Shown: positions 15,107 to 22,455, counted from the first letter of the stretch. The stretch is DNA of 25,854 nt from CAYSYY01 sp964576115 [NCBI: uncultured Gemmatimonadota bacterium] (GCA_964576115.1 CAZNUA010000041.1:1-25854), one strand, 5' to 3'. The notes: generated by a model not told the origin, from the letters alone. Translations and numbers: made by a program.

Positions 15107-15901
15107 ATGACAATCTGGCTTCTGGCGCTATCCTGTCTTCTGGGATGCAATCTCGACTGCAACAATGGTCCCTCTCCCGGAGCCGTTGATACAGCAGTGG
15201 AAGTCATTGCAGAGTGCCTGAAAGCAGACGAAGGCACCGATCATCACCCCGATCATGTCATGACCCCTCAAGAACCGTCGGCGCAAGACATCGTCGCCCG
15301 GTGTACCCGGGCCATGGGCGGATCGGAGGCCCTCGAGAACCTGAGAACGCTCCGACTCAGAGAGACCCGGCCGGCGGGACGGCCGGACATCGTCTGCGAG
15401 ATCATCCGCCCCAACCGGTTGAGAAAAGAAGTCGTGGGAACTCTTCACGTCCTCTTCGACGGCCACCAGGCCTGGTTTCTCGCCTACCCGTCTCAGACGG
15501 ACAGCGCCTATACCTATCAGCATCCGCTTCCCGAGTCCGACTGGCACCATTTCGAGATGGACCTTGCTCAGTACTTTCCTGTCTTTTTCGATTTCGGCGC
15601 CGAGTACACCGGCCAGGTACAGGTGGACGAAGCACCGGCGCATGTTCTGCGGGTTGAGCTGCCCCTGGGGGGCGTGGTGGTCTACGCCATAGATGCCGCG
15701 ACATGGCTTCCCCGGTGGGTGGAATATCCGGACTGGGGTCTGCGACTGCGACTCGAGGACTATCGTGAGGTCGGAGGTTTTCTTTTCCCCCACAGGTTCC
15801 GGAACGAACAGGAACCCGACCATGTATCGGTTCTCACAGAACTGGCCGTGAATGTCGAATTCGACCCGGGGGCGTTCGAACTACCCCCCGGCACTCGCTG
15901 A
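15107..15901 (+). CDS. LolA-like outer-membrane lipoprotein-sorting-type lipoprotein
   Basis: This is a 264-aa exported lipoprotein. The signal MTIWLLALSCLLGC gives lipidated Cys14. After a linker, DIVARCTRAMGGSEALENL (about 61-79) is the opening helix typical of LolA/LolB-fold 'outer membrane lipoprotein-sorting' proteins. It is followed by alternating strands (LRLRET..., VLFDGHQAWFLAYP, HVLRVELPLGG, LPRWVEYPDWGLRLRLEDYR, FLFPHRFRNE). The half-barrel probably binds a lipid or hydrophobic ligand in the periplasm. The ATG at 15107 has GGAGA eight bases ahead. A TTG 30 bases upstream lacks one and would spoil the signal peptide. A decayed paralogue fragment lies at 11268-11350. Confidence 0.8.
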   Translation: MTIWLLALSCLLGCNLDCNNGPSPGAVDTAVEVIAECLKADEGTDHHPDHVMTPQEPSAQDIVARCTRAMGGSEALENLRTLRLRETRPAGRPDIVCEIIRPNRLRKEVVGTLHVLFDGHQAWFLAYPSQTDSAYTYQHPLPESDWHHFEMDLAQYFPVFFDFGAEYTGQVQVDEAPAHVLRVELPLGGVVVYAIDAATWLPRWVEYPDWGLRLRLEDYREVGGFLFPHRFRNEQEPDHVSVLTELAVNVEFDPGAFELPPGTR

Positions 15902-15934
15902 CGCCAGCCTGCTGAACGATTATCGGGTACCCGC

Positions 15935-15951
15935 ACCGTCCCGTCGACGGT
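15935..15951 (+). terminator. Hairpin after the LolA-like gene
   Basis: ACCGTC-CCGTC-GACGGT forms a six-pair stem with a five-base loop, 34 bases after the stop. A T-rich run (CTTGCTTTTG) follows after a gap, so termination is plausible but not textbook. Confidence 0.4.
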
Positions 15952-15973
15952 CGCGGTTATCCTTGCTTTTGTA

Positions 15974-16002
15974 TTGACCCGAACAGTGTTCGGTATTATC
16001 CT
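15974..16002 (+). promoter_or_regulatory. tetR promoter with operator in the spacer
   Basis: TTGACC (15974-15979) and TATCCT (15997-16002) are separated by 17 bases. A perfect 15-bp palindrome CCGAACA-G-TGTTCGG (15979-15993) fills the spacer. A second, imperfect copy CTGAACA-C-CGTTCGG follows at 16001-16015, just before the ribosome binding site. This is a classic layout for autorepression by the adjacent TetR protein. Confidence 0.65.
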
Positions 16003-16025
16003 GAACACCGTTCGGAGAAATGCCC

Positions 16026-16721
16026 ATGAATCGATCCAGAAAGAAATCGCCCGGCATCCGCGCTCAGCGTCGTGCCGACAAGCAGGCTCGCATCATGGCT
16101 GCCGCCCGCGCACTGTTACGCGACCAGGGCCATGAGCGATTCTCCCTGCGCCAGGTCGCACAGCACGCCCGCATGAGTCCGGCCGGGATGTACGAGTTCT
16201 TCGATAACCGGGAACACCTGCTCGACACTCTGGCCGCCGAGGCCAACGAGGCACTCGTCGCTACACTCCGTGCCGCCATGGCCGACGCGCCGGATCCAGC
16301 CGAGCGCATGGTCAGGCTGGGGCTTGCCTATATCGACTTCGCCCGGGAGCATCCCCGGGACTTCATGCTGCTCTTCGGTCGACTCTCAGCGCGTCGCTCG
16401 CTGGCCGAAGAGGTTCCCGAGAACACCGAGTATACGGTCATCCGTGACGCCGTCGCGGATGTCGTGGGCGCGGGGAAGTCCGATGGGCATAGTCAGCAGT
16501 ATCACGAGTTGCTCGCCTACGGTTTCTGGTCGTCGATCCACGGGATGGCCGTGCTGCAGATTACGCATCTGGCCGACTTCGGCGCAGACTTCCCTGCCGC
16601 GCACCGCCTGCTACTGACCGGTATGGCCCAGTCATGGCAGCAAGCTGACTGGACGAAGGTCGCGGGTTTACCCGATGACAATGGAGACACCGATAATGGA
16701 ATTCATCAACCGGGTTCGTGA
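16026..16721 (+). CDS. TetR-family transcriptional regulator
   Basis: This is a 231-aa TetR-type repressor. The N-terminal helix-turn-helix spans about residues 12-62, from RADKQARIMAAARALLRDQG to FSLRQVAQHARMSPAGMYEF and FDNREHLL. An all-helical ligand/dimerisation domain of the TetR_C type follows (DFAREHPRDFMLLFGRLS). I prefer the ATG at 16026, eight bases after GGAGA, over the ATG at 16020, which is too close to it. The 3' end overlaps the start of the membrane-protein gene by 26 bases, implying a shared transcript and translational coupling. Palindromes at 15979-15993 and 16001-16015 are the likely operators. The ligand is unknown. Confidence 0.9.
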   Translation: MNRSRKKSPGIRAQRRADKQARIMAAARALLRDQGHERFSLRQVAQHARMSPAGMYEFFDNREHLLDTLAAEANEALVATLRAAMADAPDPAERMVRLGLAYIDFAREHPRDFMLLFGRLSARRSLAEEVPENTEYTVIRDAVADVVGAGKSDGHSQQYHELLAYGFWSSIHGMAVLQITHLADFGADFPAAHRLLLTGMAQSWQQADWTKVAGLPDDNGDTDNGIHQPGS

Positions 16722-17127
16722 AAAGATCGCTCACCCGCGGGTGGCCATCTACCTGAAGGTCGTGGCGGTTATCATGATTCTGGGAGCCCTCTCTCACCTC
16801 GGGAGCATCCTGAACCTGCTCGGGCGACCCGCCTGGGGAACCCAGCCCCTTTCTATCCGGGTTCTCGACGTGGTCTATCTGCTCGTCAATCTGGTACTGG
16901 CCTGGGGACTCTGGCACACGAGGTTCTGGGCGGTGGTCGGGTGGGTGGCTGCGTTCGTACTCCTGCAATGCGTCCCGTTTCTGCTCTTCACCGATCTGTT
17001 CGCGACGAGTGTCCGCGAGCGGTCGATGCTCTACGGCACGCTGGCAAGCCATGCTGTGATCCTGGGCGTTTTCCTGCTGCTTCTGCCACGCCGGAAGGCC
17101 GTGGCCGACCTCACCGCCGGCACGTGA
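16696..17127 (+). CDS. Small four-helix integral membrane protein
   Basis: This is a 143-aa inner-membrane protein of unknown function. The N-terminus is amphipathic and basic. Four hydrophobic segments follow: VAIYLKVVAVIMILGALSHL, LDVVYLLVNLVLAWGLW, FWAVVGWVAAFVLLQCVPFL and TLASHAVILGVFLLLLP. It ends in a basic tail. I chose the ATG at 16696, preceded by GGAGA; ATGs at 16675 and 16681 have no site and lie deeper inside tetR. The overlap with tetR means the regulator and membrane protein are produced together, so the protein may be the physiological target of the TetR. No family is recognised beyond a general DoxX-like topology. Confidence 0.75.
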   Translation: MEFINRVREKIAHPRVAIYLKVVAVIMILGALSHLGSILNLLGRPAWGTQPLSIRVLDVVYLLVNLVLAWGLWHTRFWAVVGWVAAFVLLQCVPFLLFTDLFATSVRERSMLYGTLASHAVILGVFLLLLPRRKAVADLTAGT

Positions 17128-17140
17128 TCCCGGAGATCAC
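17124..17140. terminator. Shared hairpin at convergent stops
   Basis: GTGATC-CCGGA-GATCAC forms a six-pair stem. It contains the TGA of the plus-strand membrane protein (17125-17127) in one arm and the TGA of the minus-strand hydrolase (17137-17139) in the other. The two genes end only nine bases apart, so one symmetric element may serve both. No T-tract on either side. Confidence 0.4.
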
Positions 17141-18534
17141 CCGATCTTCGTGAAGACGATCTTGTCTTCACCGGGGCCGGGGACGAGCAGGCGAAGCACG
17201 TGACCCTCGTCATCGAGTTCGAAATCGATCCCGGATTGCCGCACGGGGACGGCGAACCTGGTCCGGGACTCGGGCACGATCTCGTCCTTCAAGCCGTTGG
17301 GCAGAACGATGTACAGTTTCCCCTCTTCGCGGATGACGGTGAGTTCGGGGCCCGGTTCGGTCCCTGAACCCAACCGGTACGTTCCGAGATAGGCATCTTC
17401 CTCTTCGGGGCTCAGCTCGATTCCGACCACTTCGTCGAATGGTTCACCCAGGGCGATTGCCGCCACACTCTCGGCGACGATCCTGACCGGAGTGGCGCTG
17501 TCATCCTCGATATTGGACAGCACGGCGACATACAGCCCTTCATCGGGCAGGCGCAGGGCGTGGGCCAGATAGCCGTTGATGCGACCGCTGTGCCAGATGA
17601 TCCGCCGGCCCTTGAACTGTTCGATGAACCAGCCGAAACCATAGCTGGTAGCGGTACCGTCGTTCAGAGCGACGGGCGTGAAGCACTGATCGAGTGACGC
17701 CCGGCTCAGCAGCCGATCGGTGTCCAGGGCCGCATCCCAGGCCGCCAGATCGTCGAGGTTGGAATACAGCGCCCCCGCCGCCCAGGGATGGGACATGCTC
17801 ATCATCTCGGGCAGGACGAGCTCGCCCCCCACCCGCTGGTAACCGCAGACATGGCCGGGCACGATCGTGACATCATCGTCGATACCGGTGTGCTCGAGAC
17901 CGAGAGGTTCGATGATCCGCTCGGTGACGAACTGCGCCCAGTTCATGCCGGCTGCCGTTTCGATCACGCGGCCCAGGACGAGATAGCCGGAATTGCTGTA
18001 CTGCCACTGTTCGCCCGGTTCGAAATCCAGCGGCTTGTCCTTGAAATACCCGAGCAGTTCATCGGGCGTGAGGGTGTCTCTGAGATGCACGCTCCATTCC
18101 TCGATTCCGAGGAGTTCGGGAATGCCCGAGGTATGGGCGAGCAGGTGTCGGATCGAGATTCTCCGGCCGATCGCCGGATAGTCAGGCAGGTAATCGACAA
18201 TCGTATGGTCCAGCTCGATCAGCCCGTCTTCGACCAGCATCATGACGGCCACGGCCGTGAACTGCTTGGTCATCGAGCCGATACGGAAGACCATGCCGGG
18301 ATCGATCTCGACCCCCAGCTCGACGCTGGCCAGACCGAGACCCCGGCGGTATATCGCGTCGCCGTCGCGGACGACTATCACCGCCGCCCCGGGCTGATCG
18401 GCGGCGTAGAGTCCGGTGAGATAGGCATCGATCTGTTCGTCGATGGCGTTCTGAGCCCGGGCTCCAGAGGCAATGGCAACCACCGCAATCATCTGGACTG
18501 CGGTCAGCAGAAATCGAAAAGTCAGCTTTTTCAT
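17137..18534 (-). CDS. Secreted class-C beta-lactamase/CubicO-type serine hydrolase
   Basis: This is a 465-aa exported serine hydrolase of the beta-lactamase/DD-peptidase superfamily. A signal peptide covers about residues 1-28 (MKKLTFRFLLTAVQMIAVVA, cleavage near ARAQ). The catalytic motifs are in order: SMTK with Ser87 and Lys90, YSN at 179-181, and HSG at 315-317 in place of KTG. A C-terminal lipocalin-like extension from about 385 (EDAYLGTYRL... DEIVPESRTRF) is typical of penicillin-binding-protein-like esterases rather than true beta-lactamases. The ATG at 18534 has AGGGA nine bases ahead and begins the signal peptide. An 18-bp in-frame tandem repeat upstream offers alternative ATGs at 18555 and 18573. 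The gene is 35 bp behind a tetR gene on the same strand. Confidence 0.9.
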   Translation of the reverse strand: MKKLTFRFLLTAVQMIAVVAIASGARAQNAIDEQIDAYLTGLYAADQPGAAVIVVRDGDAIYRRGLGLASVELGVEIDPGMVFRIGSMTKQFTAVAVMMLVEDGLIELDHTIVDYLPDYPAIGRRISIRHLLAHTSGIPELLGIEEWSVHLRDTLTPDELLGYFKDKPLDFEPGEQWQYSNSGYLVLGRVIETAAGMNWAQFVTERIIEPLGLEHTGIDDDVTIVPGHVCGYQRVGGELVLPEMMSMSHPWAAGALYSNLDDLAAWDAALDTDRLLSRASLDQCFTPVALNDGTATSYGFGWFIEQFKGRRIIWHSGRINGYLAHALRLPDEGLYVAVLSNIEDDSATPVRIVAESVAAIALGEPFDEVVGIELSPEEEDAYLGTYRLGSGTEPGPELTVIREEGKLYIVLPNGLKDEIVPESRTRFAVPVRQSGIDFELDDEGHVLRLLVPGPGEDKIVFTKIG

Positions 18535-18537
18535 CGG

Positions 18538-18573
18538 TTTATTCCCTGTCGTCATTGTATTCCCCGTCGTCAT
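18538..18573 (-). repeat. Tandem 18-bp duplication of the ribosome-binding-site/start region
   Basis: The units at 18538-18555 and 18556-18573 differ at two of 18 bases. On the minus strand each reads ATGACGAC-(A/G)GGGAATA, so each supplies an ATG followed by an SD-like purine stretch for the next ATG. The spacing keeps frame with the hydrolase. The outermost ATG overlaps the tetR stop as ATGA. Confidence 0.6.
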
Positions 18574-19190
18574 GACTGCCGTGCGGAACGCGGCTGCCCG
18601 GCCCGCTCTCCAGAGCGTGCCAGCGAGAACAGGAACCTGATCCGCGATGTGAGAATGTGTTCCAGATCGAAACCGCACTCCCGGATGACCCAGTTCTTGG
18701 CCGTCCCGGTCAGGACCGCCAGGATCAAATCGGCGAAGAACCGCACCTCGATCGAGTCATCCAGCTCTCCGCTGCGACTTCCCTGTTCGAGATGGGTCAC
18801 GAGGTAGTCCAGCAAGGCGGCATCGAGTGCATCTTCTTCACTCGATACCGTCCGGCTCCAGTTGCGCGTCTTGGCGGCGTAGAGTTCTGCTTCTTTTGTG
18901 CCGACCTGTCCCAGACCGGCTACGAGCGCACAGATTGCCTCTTCCGCCGTCCCGAAATCGGATTCCCGGCAGCTCTGCAGAACGTCGAGGGTGACTCTCT
19001 GATACCAGATCGCCAGGACGTGATCTTTGCCGGGGAAGTAGTTGAAGAAGGTTCCCTTCGCCACGCCGGCCTGCGATGTGATCCGGTCGACCGGGGTCGA
19101 TTCATACCCCAGTTCCCGGAACAGCTCGAGAGCGGTGGAATAGAGTCTTTCCTTGAGTTCCTCGGCCTGTTTCTGCCGCCATGTCGTCAC
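18570..19190 (-). CDS. TetR-family transcriptional regulator
   Basis: This is a 206-aa TetR-type regulator. The helix-turn-helix occupies residues 9-58: LKERLYSTALELFRELGYES, then TPVDRITSQAGVAKGTFFNY, then FPGKDHVLAIWYQ. A helical effector domain follows. It sits upstream of the serine hydrolase on the same strand, separated by the duplicated start region, so the two probably share a transcript. The double palindrome at 19250-19284 is about 60 bases upstream of its start and is the likely autoregulatory operator. Effector unknown; envelope-active or hydrophobic compounds would fit its partner gene, but this is inference. Confidence 0.9.
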   Translation of the reverse strand: MTTWRQKQAEELKERLYSTALELFRELGYESTPVDRITSQAGVAKGTFFNYFPGKDHVLAIWYQRVTLDVLQSCRESDFGTAEEAICALVAGLGQVGTKEAELYAAKTRNWSRTVSSEEDALDAALLDYLVTHLEQGSRSGELDDSIEVRFFADLILAVLTGTAKNWVIRECGFDLEHILTSRIRFLFSLARSGERAGQPRSARQS

Positions 19191-19249
19191 TCTTCAGAAC
19201 CCCTTTCCTTCCTGCTCACGCAAGGTCGTCCTGGAGAGGTCGACCCTGT

Positions 19250-19284
19250 GAATGACCGTGGTCATATTATGACTACGGTCATTC
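19250..19284. promoter_or_regulatory. Double TetR operator upstream of tetR-hydrolase operon
   Basis: The 16-base arms (19250-19265 and 19269-19284) are inverted repeats with one mismatch around ATT. Each arm is itself a small palindrome: ATGACC-GT-GGTCAT (19252-19265) and ATGAC-TACG-GTCAT (19269-19282). Two TetR dimers could therefore bind side by side. On the minus strand TTGAAG and a TATGAC box 17 bases apart overlap it. Confidence 0.65.
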
Positions 19285-19341
19285 TTCAACTTTGTTTCAT
19301 TGCTCAGACTGAAATGCAGAACTCGGTAACGCAGGACGATA

Positions 19342-19491
19342 ATGATGGCAAGCAGCGATCGCTATACCGGGGGGAGCATCTTCCTGGCTGAGATGCAGCG
19401 GACCTCGGATGTTCTGCAAACGGCGAACGTGGGGTTTGAGCTGATTCCGGCCGAATATCCCGAAGAGCCCGGATTCGTCGCTGAAAGATGA
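19342..19491 (+). other. Possible 49-codon open frame, function unknown
   Basis: The frame from ATG 19342 to TGA 19489-19491 reads MMASSDRYTGGSIFLAEMQR and then TSDVLQTANVGFELIPAEYP before the tail. It looks protein-like but has no clear ribosome binding site and no recognisable domain. It may be the tail of a decayed gene or chance. The rest of 19285-19688 shows nothing I can assign, and no padR precedes the following permease. Confidence 0.25.
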
Positions 19492-19688
19492 GATCTCCAT
19501 TAGGTCCCGGGGCAGTCTGCCCGAATATCTGTCACTGTGGGGTGCTGATACCGGACGTGACGTGAAGCCGGGTTTCGACTCCGGATGCCCCTGCCGGTGA
19601 CACCGAAAAGCCCCAACCATGCATCGATCGAGGTCGTACATACTGTAAAGATCCAGGTTAATGGGAACCCCGGACCGGGACGGCATGT

Positions 19689-22097
19689 ATGCACGATCTG
19701 ATCCAGGACCTCCGATACGCTCTGCGCACCCTCCGCCGTCGTCCCGACTTCACCGCGGTGGCTCTTCTCACCCTGGCCCTGGGGATCGGAGCCAACTCGG
19801 CGATATTCAGCGTGGTCCACACCGTCCTGCTTCAACCGCTGCCCTTCGCCGAACCCGATCGACTGGTCCAGATATGGGAGTCGCGGGTAGACCGGGGCTG
19901 GAATCGGGCCTCGGTCGCGCCGGGGAATTACTGGGACCTCAAGGATATGAACCGCACCTTCGAAGATCTCGGCGTTTTCTCGGGTCAGAGCATGAACCTG
20001 ACCGGCGGCGAGTTCCCCCAGCGGATCAGTGCCGGGCGGGTCTCGGCGGGGTTCTTCTCCATCCTCGGCGTCCGGCCGGTGATGGGACGTACCTTCATCG
20101 CCGGAGAGGACGATCCCGGACGGGATAACCAGGTGGCTGTCCTGGGATACCGCTTCTGGCAGAATCAGTTCGGCAGCGATCCGGAGGTGGTGGACTCGAC
20201 CGTGATGCTCGACGGTCGCAGTTTCCGGATCGTCGGTGTCCTGCCGTACGGAGAACCATGGCTGAACTACAGCGATCTCTTCATCCCCTATGTCAGGGAT
20301 CCGAACGCAACCCGGGCGTCGTTCGAAGTGGCCGTGATCGGCCGTCTCTGTGACGGGGTGGACTTCGATACCGGACTGGCCGACCTGAATGCGGTCGCCG
20401 CACAACTGGCCGAGACGTATCCCGAACAGCTCGAGGGCATCGGTATCGCCATGGGATCCTCGAGCGAGTGGGTCGCCGATGACGACCTGCGGCTCGCCCT
20501 GGTGGTTCTCTTCGGCGCGGTCGGATTTCTGCTGCTGATCGCCTGTGTCAATATCGCCAACCTGCTCACGGCCCTTGCCACCACACGCCAGAGGGAACTG
20601 GCCCTGCGGTCGGCCCTTGGGGCCGGTCGCCAGCGTATCATCCGCCAGGTCATTACCGAAAGTCTGCTGCTGGGAGTCATCGGTGCTCTCCTCGGCTTGC
20701 TGATCGCGGCGGGAGCGCTGCAACTGATCCAGGCTCTCGAGCCCCGGGGCATCCCGCGGATCGCCGATATCGGCCTGAACGGTCCGGTGCTCGGCTTCAC
20801 GATCGTCACAGGATTGCTGGCGGGAGTCATTTCAGGACTCATCCCGGCCCTCCAGATCCCGTACGCCAGTGCCGCGACGGCCCTGCACTCGGGTGAGCGG
20901 ACCGCAACCGGCCCGGGCCGGAGCAAGCGCCTGCGCAACGTCCTCGTGGGCGCCGAGGTCGCGCTCTCCCTGGTCCTGCTGGTCGGGGCGGGACTGCTGG
21001 TACGCAGTTTCGGGCAACTGCTCGGTGTCGATCGGGGATTCGCGACCGAGAACCGCCTCGTCTTCTCGGTGACCATTCCCGATGACTGGGACGGCGCTCG
21101 TCACACCCAGGTCCGGAACGATTTCCTCGAACGGATCCAGCTGATGCCGCAGGTGCTCTCGGCCGCGGCAGTCAATGTGCGTCCTCTCATCGACGGCAGT
21201 ACCGGCCTGGGGATCCTTCCCCAGGGTCATCCGCCCGAAGCCGAAGATGACGTTCCCTGGGCCAGCTGGAGGATGATCACCCCCGAGTACTTCGCAACCA
21301 TCGGGATACCCGTCGTCCAGGGCCGGACTTTCACCGCCGACGAGGTGGTCGGCAATCCCTGGAGGGTCATCATCAGCCGGCGGCTGGCCGAGGAGATGTG
21401 GCCGGGCGAGAACCCGATCGGCCGCACCGCGCTTCTCTGGAAAGGACAGGGGGAACGTCCCGCCGAGGTAATCGGGGTGGTCGGCGATATGGCCGAACGG
21501 GGACTCGACTCCGGACCGACCCGGGCGACCTATATCCCCTACCTGGGCGCCTCCTGGTCGCCGATGCACGTCGTGGTGCACACCACCACCGCCCCGGAAG
21601 CGATCATCCCCGATATGCGCGGCATCCTGGCCGATATCCATCCCGACCTGCCGATCTCGAACGTCACCAGCATGGAGGAGATGGTCGGGATCTCGGTGGC
21701 AACCCGCCGTTTCAACATGCTGCTGCTGACGATCTTCTCGGGGGTGGCTCTGCTGCTGGCTCTGGCCGGGATCTTCGGGGTGCAGTCGTATTCGGTGACC
21801 CGTCAGACGGCCGAAATCGGGGTTCGGGTCGCGCTCGGCGCCGGCCGGGGACAGATCCTCAATCACGTCATCAGGGCGGGCATGAAGCCGGCCGCGATCG
21901 GCTTGCTCGCCGGTATCGCCGGCGCTCTTCTCCTCTCGCGGCTGATGCGGAGCCTTCTCTTCGGGATCGGTGCCGCCGACCTGGTCACCTATCTGGCCAT
22001 GGCGCTGCTGCTGCTCCTGGCGGCGTACGTTTCCTGCTATCTCCCCGCCCGTCGGGCCCTGCAGATCGATCCGGTCGTCGCACTCCGAAAGGAGTAG
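19689..22097 (+). CDS. ADOP-family MacB/FtsX-like permease without prefix domain (802 aa)
   Basis: This is a duplicated orphan permease of the inner membrane. The protein begins directly with the short amphipathic lead MHDLIQDLRYALRTLRRRPD and the first helix at 21-48, so the charged prefix domain of the other family members is absent. Periplasmic core 1 is followed by helices near 268-293, 322-345 and 367-388. The second half has helices at about 418-441, 677-703, 735-753 and 765-790. The end is LPARRALQIDPVVALRKE. The ATG at 19689 is the conserved family start, although no strong ribosome binding site precedes it. No intact padR is adjacent; a truncated padR copy lies just downstream at 22111. 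No ATPase domain. Substrate unknown. Confidence 0.93.
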   Translation: MHDLIQDLRYALRTLRRRPDFTAVALLTLALGIGANSAIFSVVHTVLLQPLPFAEPDRLVQIWESRVDRGWNRASVAPGNYWDLKDMNRTFEDLGVFSGQSMNLTGGEFPQRISAGRVSAGFFSILGVRPVMGRTFIAGEDDPGRDNQVAVLGYRFWQNQFGSDPEVVDSTVMLDGRSFRIVGVLPYGEPWLNYSDLFIPYVRDPNATRASFEVAVIGRLCDGVDFDTGLADLNAVAAQLAETYPEQLEGIGIAMGSSSEWVADDDLRLALVVLFGAVGFLLLIACVNIANLLTALATTRQRELALRSALGAGRQRIIRQVITESLLLGVIGALLGLLIAAGALQLIQALEPRGIPRIADIGLNGPVLGFTIVTGLLAGVISGLIPALQIPYASAATALHSGERTATGPGRSKRLRNVLVGAEVALSLVLLVGAGLLVRSFGQLLGVDRGFATENRLVFSVTIPDDWDGARHTQVRNDFLERIQLMPQVLSAAAVNVRPLIDGSTGLGILPQGHPPEAEDDVPWASWRMITPEYFATIGIPVVQGRTFTADEVVGNPWRVIISRRLAEEMWPGENPIGRTALLWKGQGERPAEVIGVVGDMAERGLDSGPTRATYIPYLGASWSPMHVVVHTTTAPEAIIPDMRGILADIHPDLPISNVTSMEEMVGISVATRRFNMLLLTIFSGVALLLALAGIFGVQSYSVTRQTAEIGVRVALGAGRGQILNHVIRAGMKPAAIGLLAGIAGALLLSRLMRSLLFGIGAADLVTYLAMALLLLLAAYVSCYLPARRALQIDPVVALRKE

Positions 22098-22110
22098 ACC
22101 GCAGCGACAT

Positions 22111-22182
22111 CCGATGTACTACCGCTCCTGAAGGGAATCCTGGACCTTCTGATCTTCAAGGCCCTGAGCGTCGAGGCCACTC
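22111..22182 (+). pseudogene. 5' fragment of a padR gene
   Basis: These 72 bases match 25245-25316, the first codons of the intact padR at 25241, with only three mismatches. They encode DVLPLLKGILDLLIFKALSV and then EAT, after which identity stops abruptly at a sequence reading into a stop. The start codon is also altered. It is a recent partial duplicate or a truncated regulator. Confidence 0.85.
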
Positions 22183-22280
22183 GAGAAAGTCGAGGCGACC
22201 GGCGGCCATAATATCTCCTTCACTTTATATATATAACAGCGCAGGGGAAACATTTCGGCGATCCCCCCCGTATCTCCCGG
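22183..22280. other. AT-rich intergenic segment, possible promoter
   Basis: Between the padR fragment and the 20-bp array lies a TATATATATAAC stretch (about 22226-22237), the most AT-rich spot nearby. It could hold a -10 element for the downstream permease, but no good -35 box is visible. I see no gene. Confidence 0.3.
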
Positions 22281-22420
22281 GATAGAAAGTGCACTCCCCG
22301 GGGAGAAAGCAGATCCACTGGTGAGAAAGCAGATTCACTGGTGAGAAAGCATGTCTCGCGGTGAGAACGCGTATTTCCCGGGGAGAAAGTGTCTCTCTAC
22401 GTGAGAAACCTGGGACGGCC
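22281..22420 (+). repeat. Seven-unit 20-bp tandem array of imperfect palindromes
   Basis: Seven units of exactly 20 bp begin at 22281, 22301, 22321, 22341, 22361, 22381 and 22401. Each starts with G(A/G/T)(G/T)AGAA(A/C) (GATAGAAAGT in the first unit) and has a variable second half. The unit joints are inverted repeats, for example CTCCCC-GGGGAG (22293-22304), TCAC-TG-GTGA, TCTC-GCGGT-GAGA and TCTC-TACGT-GAGA. The array ends 35 bases before the permease start and its GGGGAGGG ribosome binding site. It could be phased operators (two helix turns apart) or structured 5'-leader RNA. Confidence 0.75.
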
Positions 22421-22455
22421 CTACCCGGCGGGGTTTGTAAGGGGAGGGTACCAGC

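Noticed and set aside
17788-18807. Plus-strand open frame of 339 codons
   Set aside because: It lies opposite the serine hydrolase and tetR, whose catalytic and DNA-binding motifs are unmistakable.
19500-21866. Long minus-strand open frames opposite the 802-aa permease
   Set aside because: They are rich in Gln/Asp/Gly/His as expected for antisense of GC-rich membrane-protein codons, with no domains; the plus strand encodes a clear ADOP permease.
22281-22420. CRISPR array
   Set aside because: Units are only 20 bp with a conserved part of about 9 bases and no uniform spacers; no cas genes are nearby.
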